DNA of 64,000 nucleotides, taken from contig JAJTDZ010000001.1 of the NCBI GenBank assembly GCA_021298245.1, positions 1 to 64,000 of the forward strand. The letters run 5' to 3'. Made by a program: the position numbers and the translations under genes. Origin of the DNA: Algoriphagus sp. GTDB taxonomy: Bacteria; Bacteroidota; Bacteroidia; Cytophagales; Cyclobacteriaceae. The notes beneath the pieces were generated by a model. The model searched no databases, had not been told where the DNA came from, and worked only from the letters and a program-made list of their open reading frames with translations. Shown here one piece after another: positions 25,595-36,378 of the stretch (positions are counted from its first letter, which is position 1; each line of letters opens with the position of its first letter).

Positions 25595-28222
25595 CTAAAA
25601 TAAGCCCAATTGCTCTTCATCTCCCTTTTTAGGGGTTAAGGAAATGGTACTTCCAACTTCTATGGAATCGTTGGGTAGGTCTTCCGATTGTTCCTCCTCA
25701 GGTTCTTCTTGTTTAAGCTCATTTTCTAGTGGCTCAGAAGATATCAAGTGTACCTCCTTTACCTCATGTGAACTCAGCTTATTTCCAATCGCTTTCCAAC
25801 CTTTGACATCGATCAACATGTCCATATCAAATTCCATCTGCTCTTCTTGTTTCCCTTTTAGTAGCGTCACCGACAATTGGGCTTGGGTATCTGTAGTGAC
25901 TACCTTCAAGTAAGATTGCTTATGGTCAGTTATGAAACTAAATCGTTTGTTTAAGGTAGTCGTTTCGATCAAAAATCGCTTGACCATAAAGGTCTTAGAA
26001 GCTCCGTCATAATACACGGCAGCTATGATTTTTTGTGGGTCAAATTTCTGTAAGAGCAGCACTTCATTGGGCTCGTAACGATTCGTCAATTCGAAATTGG
26101 TAAGTTCATAGTCTCCATTGCGGTAGCAAACCAATATTTTATCATCTCCTAAAAAGTTACCTACTATTTTTCCTCTAGCATCCGTATTTAATCGTCCTAC
26201 AGAGGAATCATAATAAACATTCAATCCTCCTAAAGTAGACTTACCTTCCATTTTAAACTGTACTTTTCGTACAGGGTACTTGGTAAGAATATTTCCACCT
26301 GCAGCTCTGCCTTTGATTTCGATCTCGGAAAAATCAAAATCAAATACCTTAATTCTCGCCTTAGCTCCTTGAGTGAGGTAAACCGTAACTACCTCGGCTT
26401 CACCGTTTGGATTTGCTGTAAGGTACAAGGCCTTGGATCCTTTAGTTCCCTTAGTAAGCTCATATTCTTTATCTCGAGTGACTCCACCTACCTGAAATCT
26501 TTTCACCATGGCCCTACCCGAGGTTCCATCAAGGTAGATGAGGTTGTAGGTCATCCTTTCGTCATTTTTCTTAAAAACTCCTGCATACAGGATATCTTTA
26601 CCCATAAACAACTTTTCTTGGATTTTGGAAACGACCAATTTCCCATCTCTGCGAATAACCAATATTTCATCCAAGTCTGAGCAATCGCAGATGTATTCGT
26701 CCTTTTTTAATCCGAATCCTACAAAGCCGTCTGCCCTATTTACGTACAACTTGGCATTGTTGGCAGCTACAACCGAGGCTTGGATGGTATCAAAAGCCCT
26801 AATTTCCGTCTTCCTTTCTCTTCCTTTTCCATACTTATCGAGCAAGTTTTCAAAGTAAGCGATGGCAAAATCAGTCAAATGCTTGAGGTTGTAATTGACT
26901 TCTTTCAATTCTTCCTGCAAGCGCTTCATGAGTTCGTCTGCCTTAAAAGCATCAAATTTTGAGATCCGCTTGATTTTAATTTCGGTCAACCGTACCAGGT
27001 CTTCTTGTACGATTTCTCGATAAAAATCAGGCTTATAAGGATCCAATCCCTTGTCTATGGCTTCCAACACCGCTTCCCAGGTGGTACATTCTTCTATATC
27101 TCGATAAATACGATTTTCAATAAAAATTTTCTCGAGTGAAGAGAAAAGCAGTTTTTCTAATAACTCCCCCTTTCGGATTTCCAACTCTCTTTTTAGAAGT
27201 TCCTTGGTCTGCTTGGTATTGTAAGATAAAATTTCATTGACCGAGAGAAATACCGGCTTCTCTTCGATAATTACGCATGCATTGGGAGAAATAGAAACTT
27301 CACAATCGGTAAAGGCATATAAAGCATCTATGGTCACGTCCGGTGACACCCCGGGCGCCAACTGTATCTGGATTTCTACATCTTTGGCAGTATTGTCCAC
27401 TACCTTTTTGATTTTAATCTTCCCTTTTTCGTTGGCCTTCAAAATTGAATCTATCAAAGAATCTGTAGTTACTCCAAAGGGTATTTCTTTGATAATTAAT
27501 GTTTTATTTGCATCTTCTTCAATTCTTGCTCGAACCTTAACTCTTCCTCCCCTCTGCCCTCCTTGATATTCCGAAAAATCAGCCAATCCACCGGTTTGAA
27601 AATCTGGTAACAACTGAGGGGTAGTGCCTTTCAACACCTGTATGGATGCTTCAATCAATTCTCTAAAGTTGTGAGGAAGAATTTTTGTTGATAGTCCAAC
27701 GGCAATTCCTTCTACTCCCTGAGCCAAAAGCAAGGGAAATTTTACGGGGAGGGTTATGGGCTCACGTTTTCGACCGTCGTATGAAAGCTGCCATTCGGTG
27801 GTTTGGGGGTTGAAAACTACTTCTAAGGCAAATTTAGATAGCCTGGCTTCAATATATCTCGGTGCAGCTGCACCATCTCCAGTTCGTACATCTCCCCAAT
27901 TACCCTGTGTTTCGATCAACAAATCCTTTTGACCTAAATTCACAATAGCATCGCCAATAGAAGCATCTCCATGGGGATGGTATTGCATGGATTGCCCAAT
28001 GATGTTGGCAACTTTATTGAATCTTCCGTCATCCATCTCCTTCATAGCATGAAGGATTCTCCGTTGCACAGGTTTTAAGCCGTCCTCAATCGCTGGAACA
28101 GCTCTCTCCAAAATCACATAAGATGCATAGTCCAAAAACCAATCCTTGTACATTCCTGTGACAGGAACCGAATCATGAAGATTGGCATCAAATTGATCTG
28201 AGGATAGGGTTTCGTCACTCAT
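25595..28222 (-). CDS. parC: DNA topoisomerase IV subunit A (gyrase/topo IV A family)
   Basis: DGLKPVQRRILHAM, YHPHGDASIGDAIV, AAPRYIEARL active-site Tyr; followed by beta-propeller CTD and acidic tail ending QLGLF. Confidence 0.9.
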   Translation of the reverse strand: MSDETLSSDQFDANLHDSVPVTGMYKDWFLDYASYVILERAVPAIEDGLKPVQRRILHAMKEMDDGRFNKVANIIGQSMQYHPHGDASIGDAIVNLGQKDLLIETQGNWGDVRTGDGAAAPRYIEARLSKFALEVVFNPQTTEWQLSYDGRKREPITLPVKFPLLLAQGVEGIAVGLSTKILPHNFRELIEASIQVLKGTTPQLLPDFQTGGLADFSEYQGGQRGGRVKVRARIEEDANKTLIIKEIPFGVTTDSLIDSILKANEKGKIKIKKVVDNTAKDVEIQIQLAPGVSPDVTIDALYAFTDCEVSISPNACVIIEEKPVFLSVNEILSYNTKQTKELLKRELEIRKGELLEKLLFSSLEKIFIENRIYRDIEECTTWEAVLEAIDKGLDPYKPDFYREIVQEDLVRLTEIKIKRISKFDAFKADELMKRLQEELKEVNYNLKHLTDFAIAYFENLLDKYGKGRERKTEIRAFDTIQASVVAANNAKLYVNRADGFVGFGLKKDEYICDCSDLDEILVIRRDGKLVVSKIQEKLFMGKDILYAGVFKKNDERMTYNLIYLDGTSGRAMVKRFQVGGVTRDKEYELTKGTKGSKALYLTANPNGEAEVVTVYLTQGAKARIKVFDFDFSEIEIKGRAAGGNILTKYPVRKVQFKMEGKSTLGGLNVYYDSSVGRLNTDARGKIVGNFLGDDKILVCYRNGDYELTNFELTNRYEPNEVLLLQKFDPQKIIAAVYYDGASKTFMVKRFLIETTTLNKRFSFITDHKQSYLKVVTTDTQAQLSVTLLKGKQEEQMEFDMDMLIDVKGWKAIGNKLSSHEVKEVHLISSEPLENELKQEEPEEEQSEDLPNDSIEVGSTISLTPKKGDEEQLGLF

Positions 28223-28296
28223 TTGGTGTAGTTAATTCAAATTCTTCTTGATACGTACTAGGAACTTCCTCCCCTTAGGGATTTATTCCTGATGCG

Positions 28297-30204
28297 CTAA
28301 TTTATTTCTGCTTCGTCTAAGGCTTCTTCTTCTTTCTTAGGATCGTCCAATGCCAAATCCTTTTCTATCCTCAAATTGTCAATAATAAAGCTTTGTCTAT
28401 CGGGAGTATTTTTTCCCATATAAAAAGAAAGTAAATCAGATACCTTGGTGTCTTTATTAAGTATAATGGGGTCTAGACGAATATCTTCGCCAATAAAACC
28501 ACCAAATTCCTCTGGGGAAATCTCTCCTAATCCTTTAAAACGCGTTATTTCCGGCTTTCCACCTAATTTATGGATCGCTCTTTGTCTTTCTTCATCGCTG
28601 TAGCAGTAGATCGTTTCCTTTTTATTTCTGACCCTAAACAAAGGAGTATCAAGAATAAAAAGGTGTCCATTTTTAACCAAATCAGGGAAAAATTGAAGGA
28701 AATAGGTCATGATCAGCAAACGAATATGCATTCCGTCCACATCCGCATCCGTGGCAATAACTATCTTCCGATAACGGAGATTTTCAATCCCATCTTCAAT
28801 ATTGAGTGCATGCTGCAACAGGTTAAACTCCTCATTTTCATACACCACCTTTTTTGTCATGCCATAACAATTCAGAGGTTTACCCCGCAGGGAAAATACA
28901 GCCTGCGTTTGCACATCTCTACTCTTGGTAATTGAGCCCGAGGCCGAATCCCCTTCTGTGATAAACAACATGGATTTATTTTTCACATCTTCTTCGGCCT
29001 TGGGATCATCGTAGTGCACCCTACAATCACGTAGTTTTTTATTGTGAAGATTTGCTTTTTTAGCCCGTTCATTGGCTAATTTTTTGATCCCGGAGATTTC
29101 CTTTCTTTCCCTCTCCGATTGTAAAATACGCTTCAATAGCGCATCAGCTGTAGAAGGATTTTTATGGAGGTAATTGTCCAGCTCAGTCTTTATAAAATCA
29201 TTGATAAAAGTTCTCAAGGTAGGCCCATCGGGTCCCATGTTTTGAGAACCTAACTTTGTTTTGGTTTGAGATTCGAAAACAGGTTCTTGCACCCTTACGG
29301 CTATTGCGGCTACCACCGATTGACGGATATCAGCTGCGTCAAAGTCTTTCTTGAAGAATTCACGAATCGTTTTTACTAGGGCTTCACGAAAAGCCGCCAA
29401 GTGTGTACCTCCTTGCGTGGTATATTGCCCATTGACAAATGAATAGTATTCTTCTCCATAGCTTCCCGAATGGGTCATGGCCAATTCAATATCGTTTCCT
29501 TTTAAATGGATAATGGGGTACCGTAAACTCTCTTCGTCGACTTTGTTGGACAGGAGGTCAAAGAGACCTTTATCGGAAAAAAACTTTTTTCCATTGAAGT
29601 TGATGGTCAAACCTGCATTCAGGTACGCATAATTCCAGATCTGATTTTCTAAATATTCTGGAATAAAATGGTAATTTTTAAAAATAGAGGCATCAGGAGA
29701 AAATATCACTTTGGTGCCATTCCGTTCTGACGTTTTCTCCAAAGGAGCGTCTTGGATCAATATCCCCTTTTCAAATTCAGCAATCTTGGTTTCCCCTTCG
29801 CGTATGGATTGGACTCTAAAAAAGTCAGAAAGAGCATTGACTGCTTTGGTACCCACCCCATTTAGGCCAACAGATTTTTGAAAAGCACCAGAGTCATATT
29901 TTCCTCCCGTATTGATTTTTGAAACGCAGTCGATGACTTTTCCAAGTGGAATTCCACGACCATAATCCCGCACTTCCACTTTATGCTCTGTAATCTTGAC
30001 ATCAATGATGCGGCCATGCCCCATCATGTGCTCGTCAATAGAATTGTCTATTACCTCTTTGACCAGGACATAGATCCCATCGTCTTGAGCGCTTCCATCG
30101 CCTAATTTACCAATATACATCCCCGGGCGTAATCGGATGTGTTCTCGCCAATCTAAGGATTTAATGCTGTCTTCTGTATAGTTTGCTTCTTGCGACATGG
30201 CCAA
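28297..30204 (-). CDS. parE: DNA topoisomerase IV subunit B
   Basis: GHKL ATPase ([21 protein letters not shown]) plus TOPRIM ([20 protein letters not shown]). Confidence 0.9.
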   Translation of the reverse strand: MAMSQEANYTEDSIKSLDWREHIRLRPGMYIGKLGDGSAQDDGIYVLVKEVIDNSIDEHMMGHGRIIDVKITEHKVEVRDYGRGIPLGKVIDCVSKINTGGKYDSGAFQKSVGLNGVGTKAVNALSDFFRVQSIREGETKIAEFEKGILIQDAPLEKTSERNGTKVIFSPDASIFKNYHFIPEYLENQIWNYAYLNAGLTINFNGKKFFSDKGLFDLLSNKVDEESLRYPIIHLKGNDIELAMTHSGSYGEEYYSFVNGQYTTQGGTHLAAFREALVKTIREFFKKDFDAADIRQSVVAAIAVRVQEPVFESQTKTKLGSQNMGPDGPTLRTFINDFIKTELDNYLHKNPSTADALLKRILQSERERKEISGIKKLANERAKKANLHNKKLRDCRVHYDDPKAEEDVKNKSMLFITEGDSASGSITKSRDVQTQAVFSLRGKPLNCYGMTKKVVYENEEFNLLQHALNIEDGIENLRYRKIVIATDADVDGMHIRLLIMTYFLQFFPDLVKNGHLFILDTPLFRVRNKKETIYCYSDEERQRAIHKLGGKPEITRFKGLGEISPEEFGGFIGEDIRLDPIILNKDTKVSDLLSFYMGKNTPDRQSFIIDNLRIEKDLALDDPKKEEEALDEAEIN

Positions 30205-30699
30205 TTATCCTTTTTGCCTAGCTAAATTAATTTTTCTCAAAAGCAGTACAAGTAAACCTATGACCCAAATCACTAAAAGGCTTGGAGCCAAATAAAACCA
30301 AAGACTGTAGGCATCTACACCTAGTCCAACAGGGTCATTGAGGGTTTGTACCACAAAGCCGGCCAATCCCAAATTTACATTGATCCAAGCGCCAAAGGTG
30401 TAAAACCAGGTGAGAATATAGTCTCGGTAAGGATCTCCAATGGGAAAAATACGATGTAGTCTAGAACTCGTTTTTGTTTCTAGCGCCTTTGGAAGAATCA
30501 AGGTAAGCAAGTTGCTCCCTAAAAATGCAATCAACAAGGTATAGAAGAAAGTATCCTTCGACCATTCCTGAATAATTATCCCCTGATCGTCGGCAGTAAA
30601 ACCAAATTTATCAGGCAAGGCAGCATAGAAATACATCAAAGAAACAATAAAGACTGTAAGGCTTAGGTAGTAGAAAACTTTCCCGAATCTGTAATACAT
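30205..30699 (-). CDS. Multi-TM membrane protein of unknown function, upstream of parE
   Basis: 164 aa with about 4 hydrophobic segments; abuts parE directly. Confidence 0.7.
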   Translation of the reverse strand: MYYRFGKVFYYLSLTVFIVSLMYFYAALPDKFGFTADDQGIIIQEWSKDTFFYTLLIAFLGSNLLTLILPKALETKTSSRLHRIFPIGDPYRDYILTWFYTFGAWINVNLGLAGFVVQTLNDPVGLGVDAYSLWFYLAPSLLVIWVIGLLVLLLRKINLARQKG

Positions 30700-30861
30700 G
30701 AATAAATGGATTGATTTTGCGAATATAACCGATTTGCTTGAACCTTCTCCCTAAAAAAGAAGTTCAAAATAGACAGGTGGTGTCAAAATGGAGAATAAGC
30801 TTCAAGGCTTAAGAAGGATTTCAAAAAACACCCCATCTTTGAAGAATATTTTATACGATTC

Positions 30862-31251
30862 ATGAAGTATTTTCCCTTTTCACTTGCCTCTCTTCTCTTC
30901 CTATTCTTCTCTTGGTCATGCAGTAGTGCAGTAGATGCGGGAAAGATTGATTTAGAAAATTGGAAAGCAGATCGCTATGGATGTAAGGGATTACGAGTCA
31001 AAGACCTAGAAGAGCTCCGAACAATTAAAAATCAGTTTTTGGGAATAGACAACCAAGCCTTAATTAAAACTTTTGGAAGACCAGATCGGGTAGAATTGGT
31101 CGATAAAAGCCAAAGTTTTTTCTTTTATTTTCTAGAACCCAGTGGGGACTGTCAAGGTGTGGAAGCAAAAAAAGAACCCTTAAAGGTTCTTTTTAGAATG
31201 AACGCACTCAGTAAAGTCTCCGAAGTGACCATTACAAACCTGAATCCATAA
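30862..31251 (+). CDS. Putative lipoprotein
   Basis: Signal peptide with lipobox-like LFFSWSCSS. Confidence 0.7.
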   Translation: MKYFPFSLASLLFLFFSWSCSSAVDAGKIDLENWKADRYGCKGLRVKDLEELRTIKNQFLGIDNQALIKTFGRPDRVELVDKSQSFFFYFLEPSGDCQGVEAKKEPLKVLFRMNALSKVSEVTITNLNP

Positions 31252-32164
31252 AGCAGAGTGCTGCCGCCCCCAGGGTACCCGCATTATTTTCTAATGTGGC
31301 CTTTTTCAAGCGTAAATCTTTCAAATAATAGGAAGTGAGGTATTTTCTGGTATTGTAATCTATGGTAGGCATCATAAATTCAAGTCCTGCAGAAATTCCT
31401 CCTCCAAAATACACATCCGTCACATCGAGCACCCGAATGGTAGAAACGATGGCCTCGCTGAGGATTTCTCCCACTTCTCTAAAAACCATCAGGGACACTT
31501 CGTTTCCTTCCCGAGCGGTATCTACCAATAAATGGGTACCCAGTTCCTTTCCTACCAAGTTGCCTGCTTTTTCAGGATAAGCAGCAATTAGATTTCCCAT
31601 TATTTTTAAAATCCCTTTCCTTCCCACCAGGCTCTCTAATCCTGCATTTCCTCTAGAGAGCATGTGTCCCATTTCTAGGGCATTACCTCTGGATCCTTTA
31701 AATACTTTTCCGTCCAAAACCAGGGCACTCCCTATACCTGTTCCCATGGTGATAAAAAGAAAATTATCAGATACCTCTCCTTTTCCAAAGTAAAACTCGC
31801 CTATAGCTGCTGCAGCGGCATCATTTTCCAAAAAGAATTCGTGCTCAGGAAATGATTTACTCAAGGTGGTCTGAAGCGGAAAATTATTTAAATCAGGTAT
31901 GGCTGGGATTTCTAATGGGGTAGTTCTGTCCTTACTGATCATTCCAGGAAGGCCAATTCCTACTTTTCCTACCTGGGGATAAAGTTTTAGGTATTTTTCC
32001 AAAATGGACACAAAGTTTGCTCCAAATCCAGAGCTGTGCTCTCGGTAGGAGGTGGTATCTTCTTTGTGAAATTCAAGAAGATCCCCGGATCTGTCTACCA
32101 ATCCAATTTTAACATGGGTTCCCCCCACATCTACTCCTAAAAACTGACTCTCATTAAACTTCAT
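31232..32164 (-). CDS. ROK-family glucokinase-like protein
   Basis: LGVDVGGTHVKIGLVD, NDAAAAAIGE, TMGTGIGSALVLDG, EMGHM. Confidence 0.9.
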   Translation of the reverse strand: MKFNESQFLGVDVGGTHVKIGLVDRSGDLLEFHKEDTTSYREHSSGFGANFVSILEKYLKLYPQVGKVGIGLPGMISKDRTTPLEIPAIPDLNNFPLQTTLSKSFPEHEFFLENDAAAAAIGEFYFGKGEVSDNFLFITMGTGIGSALVLDGKVFKGSRGNALEMGHMLSRGNAGLESLVGRKGILKIMGNLIAAYPEKAGNLVGKELGTHLLVDTAREGNEVSLMVFREVGEILSEAIVSTIRVLDVTDVYFGGGISAGLEFMMPTIDYNTRKYLTSYYLKDLRLKKATLENNAGTLGAAALCFMDSGL

Positions 32165-32209
32165 GGTTATTTCCCTAGGTTTGATTGCTAAAAAAGCAAA
32201 ACTATTCCA

Positions 32210-32704
32210 TTACTTCTTATATTCTTTGCCGATCTCATAAAAAATTTTGTGTACAGCCGGACATACCAAGGTGTTTTTTAAAGTCAAGTCCAGAATACCA
32301 AGCATGTTTTTCCTGTTGGTATGAGGATATTCTCGGCATGCTTTGGGGCGACTTTCGTAGACCAAACATGCATTATCTGAGCCTAAAAAGGGACAGGGAG
32401 CACTTTTAAATACAAAATCCCCATCTTCGTCTCGGTAGAGGTAGGTATTTACAAATTCACTGGATTTCATTCTAAAAATTTTTGCCAAGCGATCGATATC
32501 GGTCTGAAGAAGGATAGGACTGGTCGTTTTACAACAATTGCCACAGTCCAAACAATCCAAGCTAGCAAAAACAGCCTCGTGCTCCCGATGAAACTTCTCA
32601 TCTAAATTTTTAGGACGGGTCGCTTTTATCTTGTCCTTTATTTTTTTGTTGGAAGGATAGTCGGAGCTACTTTCTTTTGAAAATTTTTCTAAATCTATGG
32701 CCAC
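32210..32704 (-). CDS. YkgJ-family cysteine cluster protein
   Basis: CLDCGNCCK…APCPFLGSDNACLVYESRPKACREYP. Confidence 0.88.
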   Translation of the reverse strand: MAIDLEKFSKESSSDYPSNKKIKDKIKATRPKNLDEKFHREHEAVFASLDCLDCGNCCKTTSPILLQTDIDRLAKIFRMKSSEFVNTYLYRDEDGDFVFKSAPCPFLGSDNACLVYESRPKACREYPHTNRKNMLGILDLTLKNTLVCPAVHKIFYEIGKEYKK

Positions 32705-32748
32705 TTCGTTGTGGGATTTCTTTGGAAAAAGTGAATATAAACCAATGC

Positions 32749-33582
32749 CTAGTCTCGAGACAAGGAAATGCCATCTTCATGAATAACTATTTCTCGAGCT
32801 TTGTAAAGCTGACCTATGCACTGCTTGAATTGCTTCTTGCTCATGCCTAATTGCGCCTTGATCGCTTCTGGGTCAGAGCGATCATGTAGGGGTAAAAATC
32901 CTTTTTCCTGAAGCATTTTTAGAATCTTCTCTGCACCCTCTTCGTACTTAACCCTACCAAAGGGATTCCATTGCAAGTCTAATTTACCGTCCTCTCTACG
33001 CTTTTTAACCCAAAGCTTTCGTACCTCTCCCAGGTTTACCTCTTCAAACACCTCATTGGCATAAAGCAGACCCTCGTACCTATCCTCCAATAAAACCTTA
33101 TACCCTAACTCCGTTTTTTCGAATATCAATCCCTTACACTCCCCTCCCGGCACATAATCTTTGGGTGCGGGATAAATAAATTCCCTGTATTTGCTCACAC
33201 CAATAAGACGATTGGATCGATAATCCACGCAAACTTTTACCAAATACTGTTGACCTGCTACCATAGGTTTAGCCATTTCTGCGTTGGGAACAAACAAATC
33301 TTTCAATAATCCCCAATCCATAAATGCTCCGAAAGAGGTGACTTCTTTGCAAGTCAACATCCCAAACTCATCCAATTGAAGCAAAGGGGTATCTTTTACA
33401 GCCACTGGACGATCTTCACTATCGGTATATACAAAAACTTCCACTTCGTCTCCCGCTCGTTCCTCCCCAGTCAAATAACCTTGTGGAAGGAGTACCTCTG
33501 CTCCATCGCTTAATGCCAAGTAGGCCCCAAAATCTGTAAACCTATTGATGTATAGTCGATTGACTCGTCCTAATTCTTTCAT
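32749..33582 (-). CDS. S1-like RNA-binding protein, CvfB family
   Basis: Tandem S1-like segments (FGAYLALSDGAEVLLP; FGAFMDWGLLKDLFVP) and C-terminal winged helix. Confidence 0.88.
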   Translation of the reverse strand: MKELGRVNRLYINRFTDFGAYLALSDGAEVLLPQGYLTGEERAGDEVEVFVYTDSEDRPVAVKDTPLLQLDEFGMLTCKEVTSFGAFMDWGLLKDLFVPNAEMAKPMVAGQQYLVKVCVDYRSNRLIGVSKYREFIYPAPKDYVPGGECKGLIFEKTELGYKVLLEDRYEGLLYANEVFEEVNLGEVRKLWVKKRREDGKLDLQWNPFGRVKYEEGAEKILKMLQEKGFLPLHDRSDPEAIKAQLGMSKKQFKQCIGQLYKAREIVIHEDGISLSRD

Positions 33583-33637
33583 GTCCTAAAGGTAAAAATT
33601 TATCCTATGGAATAGAGAAAAGAAATATAGACATCCC

Positions 33638-33692
33638 CTGTCAGGAAAGACAGCAAGCATGTTGGAATTGCCTTGTCTTAGCCGTAGTTTTG
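33638..33692 (+). promoter_or_regulatory. Bacteroidota-type promoter with adjacent hairpin, upstream of the 3-hydroxyacyl-CoA dehydrogenase
   Basis: TTGG at 33662-33665, 19-nt gap, TAGTTTTG at 33685-33692 (consensus TAnnTTTG); CTGTC-AGGAAA-GACAG at 33638-33653. Confidence 0.45.
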
Positions 33693-33744
33693 ATAGCTTT
33701 AATTCAGCAGATTATCCAACTTAATTTTTATAAAATCAATTGAA

Positions 33745-34632
33745 ATGAAAACTATTTCGGTCATTGGTTCAGGTACCATGGGCAATGGAATCGCCCACCT
33801 ATTTGCGCAGTTTGGCTTTGAAGTAGCCTTGGTAGACCTTTCTCAAGAGCAACTCCAAAAAGCCTTGCTAACCATTTCCAAGAACATGGACCGGCAGGTT
33901 GGAAAAGGTGTTTTGCAAGAATCAGAAAAATTGGCTTCATTGAAACGCATTCATCTTTTTACCGACTTGGCTACTGGCGTAAAAGAAGCTGACTTGGTGA
34001 TTGAAGCCGCCACTGAAAATTTACTCACAAAATTGGAGCTTTTCAGACAACTAGACGAGGTTGCACCAAAGCATGCCCTATTGGCGTCCAATACCTCGTC
34101 TATTTCGATTACAAAAATAGCTGCTAGTACCCAAAGACCCTCTCAAGTCATTGGGATGCACTTTATGAACCCAGTACCCTTAATGAAGTTGGTAGAGGTG
34201 ATACGAGGCTATGCTACTTCAGCAGAAACTACTCAGATAATCATGGACCTTTCTAAGCAAGTAGAAAAGGTTCCTGTTGAAGTAAACGATTATCCAGGTT
34301 TTGTGGCCAACAGGATACTGATTCCTATGATTAACGAAGCCATGTATGCCTTGCACGAAGGAGTAGCAGGAGTGGAAGAAATTGATACGGTCATGAAACT
34401 GGGTATGGCCCATCCCATGGGCCCATTGCAATTGGCTGATTTTATTGGTTTGGACGTATGTTTATCCATTCTAAGAGTCCTGCAGGAAGGTTTTGGGAAT
34501 CCCAAATATGCCCCATGTCCCTTGTTGGTCAATATGGTAGAGGCGGGATTTACAGGAGTAAAATCAGGGGAAGGTTTTTACATCTACCACCCCGAAAGTA
34601 AAGAGAAGTCCGTTTCCAATAGATTTAAATAA
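33745..34632 (+). CDS. 3-hydroxybutyryl/3-hydroxyacyl-CoA dehydrogenase
   Basis: SVIGSGTMGNGIAHLFAQFG, IGMHFMNPVPLMKLVE. Confidence 0.94.
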   Translation: MKTISVIGSGTMGNGIAHLFAQFGFEVALVDLSQEQLQKALLTISKNMDRQVGKGVLQESEKLASLKRIHLFTDLATGVKEADLVIEAATENLLTKLELFRQLDEVAPKHALLASNTSSISITKIAASTQRPSQVIGMHFMNPVPLMKLVEVIRGYATSAETTQIIMDLSKQVEKVPVEVNDYPGFVANRILIPMINEAMYALHEGVAGVEEIDTVMKLGMAHPMGPLQLADFIGLDVCLSILRVLQEGFGNPKYAPCPLLVNMVEAGFTGVKSGEGFYIYHPESKEKSVSNRFK

Positions 34633-34646
34633 TAATTCCCCAAAAG

Positions 34647-35264
34647 ATGCATTTAGCAGTTTCAGGAAATATTGGCAGCGGTAAAACTACCCTTACCGAA
34701 AAATTGGCCAAACATTACGGATGGAAAGCCGAATTTGAGGCCGTGGATGACAATCCCTACCTACCAGATTTCTACGAAGACATGAAGCGTTGGGCCTTCC
34801 ATCTGCAAGTGTACTTTTTAAACTCAAGATTTAACCAATTAAAGAAAATTCAAGCTAGCGCAACCCCTACCATTCAGGACCGTACCATTTACGAGGATGC
34901 TTATATTTTCGCAGCAAACCTGTATAAGAGTAAGTTACTCAATGAACGAGATTATGCGAATTATACCAACCTTTTCCATTCCATGATTTCCCATGTGCAT
35001 GCCCCTGATTTACTCATTTACCTCAAGGCAGATATTCCTAAATTGGTAGGTCAAATCGAAAAAAGAGGAAGAACCTACGAGACCGCCATGCGAATCGATT
35101 ACTTGAAAAACCTCAATGCACATTACGAGGAATGGATTTCCAATTACAAGGAAGGAAAACTCCTCATTATTGATGTCAATGAATTGGATTTTGTAGAGCG
35201 AGCAGGAGATTTTTCCTTTATCGTGGAAAAAATAGAGCGGGAAATGTTTGGCTTATTCGCCTAA
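34647..35264 (+). CDS. Deoxynucleoside kinase
   Basis: SGNIGSGKTTLTEKLA, DRTIYEDAYIFA. Confidence 0.92.
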   Translation: MHLAVSGNIGSGKTTLTEKLAKHYGWKAEFEAVDDNPYLPDFYEDMKRWAFHLQVYFLNSRFNQLKKIQASATPTIQDRTIYEDAYIFAANLYKSKLLNERDYANYTNLFHSMISHVHAPDLLIYLKADIPKLVGQIEKRGRTYETAMRIDYLKNLNAHYEEWISNYKEGKLLIIDVNELDFVERAGDFSFIVEKIEREMFGLFA

Positions 35265-35915
35265 TCATCCTTTTCCAAGTTTTCTCATCAGCCATTGGTA
35301 GATGATGCTCCGTTGTTCTTCTTTGGGGTTAATCAGAAGTTGATCCAATCTTTTCAGGGAGCCTCCTGTCATTAGGGTTTCATAAGGAGATAGTCGAATC
35401 AAGGAATAGCCATAAGCTATGGAAAGTAAATCTATCTGGAAGCTGGTATATGCTTTAAGCTTCCAGCCTGTGGCCCCATTTCCAAAAAAATCTCCCGAAG
35501 GAGAAGCACTACCAAAAATACGCTCTGCCAAGGGCGGTCCAGCCCAAACCCTAGGGAGTAAACCTACCTTGAGTGCTTCTTTTTCAAAGGTTCTGCACAG
35601 TCTTTTGTGTCCTTCCACAAAGGAAAAAGGGTGATCTAGATAGAATTCAGACTTCAAGGTGATCCCACGATACCTTTGGAACTCCAATTCATCGTCCCAG
35701 ATTAGTACATGCTTCTCTAATTGGAAATCAAAATTAATCTTTTCCAAAAGAGGAGAATCGCCTAATCCTCCCAGATTGCGAAGGATTTCATTTAAAATGG
35801 AAGAGGTTTTTGTGTCTAATTTTTTCCTAGACACCGGCAAGGTCACTTGCCCATCGTAACTCGCCCCTCCTTCCCTAAGAATAAGGTCAAGTTGACGCGT
35901 CATCAAATGCTCCAT
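35265..35915 (-). CDS. Protein of unknown function
   Basis: 216-aa ORF, tight operon with a DUF2452-like gene; no recognised motif. Confidence 0.7.
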   Translation of the reverse strand: MEHLMTRQLDLILREGGASYDGQVTLPVSRKKLDTKTSSILNEILRNLGGLGDSPLLEKINFDFQLEKHVLIWDDELEFQRYRGITLKSEFYLDHPFSFVEGHKRLCRTFEKEALKVGLLPRVWAGPPLAERIFGSASPSGDFFGNGATGWKLKAYTSFQIDLLSIAYGYSLIRLSPYETLMTGGSLKRLDQLLINPKEEQRSIIYQWLMRKLGKG

Positions 35916-35919
35916 GGAG

Positions 35920-36378
35920 TTAAGTGTTGTCCCGTAGAATTTCCCAGGTATGGTCAGCCAATAATTTTATTTCAGCAATAAAATGGGCCCAATCTTTTTT
36001 TCTTCCCCATTCTTCCGGTGCAATCATGCTTAAAAAATCCGTTCCATCTGCTTTTTGATACAAAAAATACCTGTGATTAATTAAGGGCTCAAAGGATATA
36101 GATGCCTGGTAAATACGTTCGGATACCTCTACCCTAGCCTTAATTTTTTTGGCTTGCTCCGCTAAAAGCTGCATCTGATCATAGATTTGGGCCATTTGCA
36201 TGTCGGTTTGGCTATGCATGGCGGCCACTGCCCTACCTGTAATTTTCCCTTTGTCTTCGGGCTTGATCAAGGCACTTCCAGAATGATGCGCATAGGGCAA
36301 TATCCCAGGATTTTCTGTAGTTTTTTCTTTCATCAACTCCAGATCCAACTTCTCTACATCAATCTTTTTTCCAATCAT
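35920..36378 (-). CDS. DUF2452-like protein
   Basis: LPYAHHSGSALIKPEDKGKITGRAVAAMHSQTDMQMAQIYDQMQLLAEQAKKI. Confidence 0.8.
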   Translation of the reverse strand: MIGKKIDVEKLDLELMKEKTTENPGILPYAHHSGSALIKPEDKGKITGRAVAAMHSQTDMQMAQIYDQMQLLAEQAKKIKARVEVSERIYQASISFEPLINHRYFLYQKADGTDFLSMIAPEEWGRKKDWAHFIAEIKLLADHTWEILRDNT

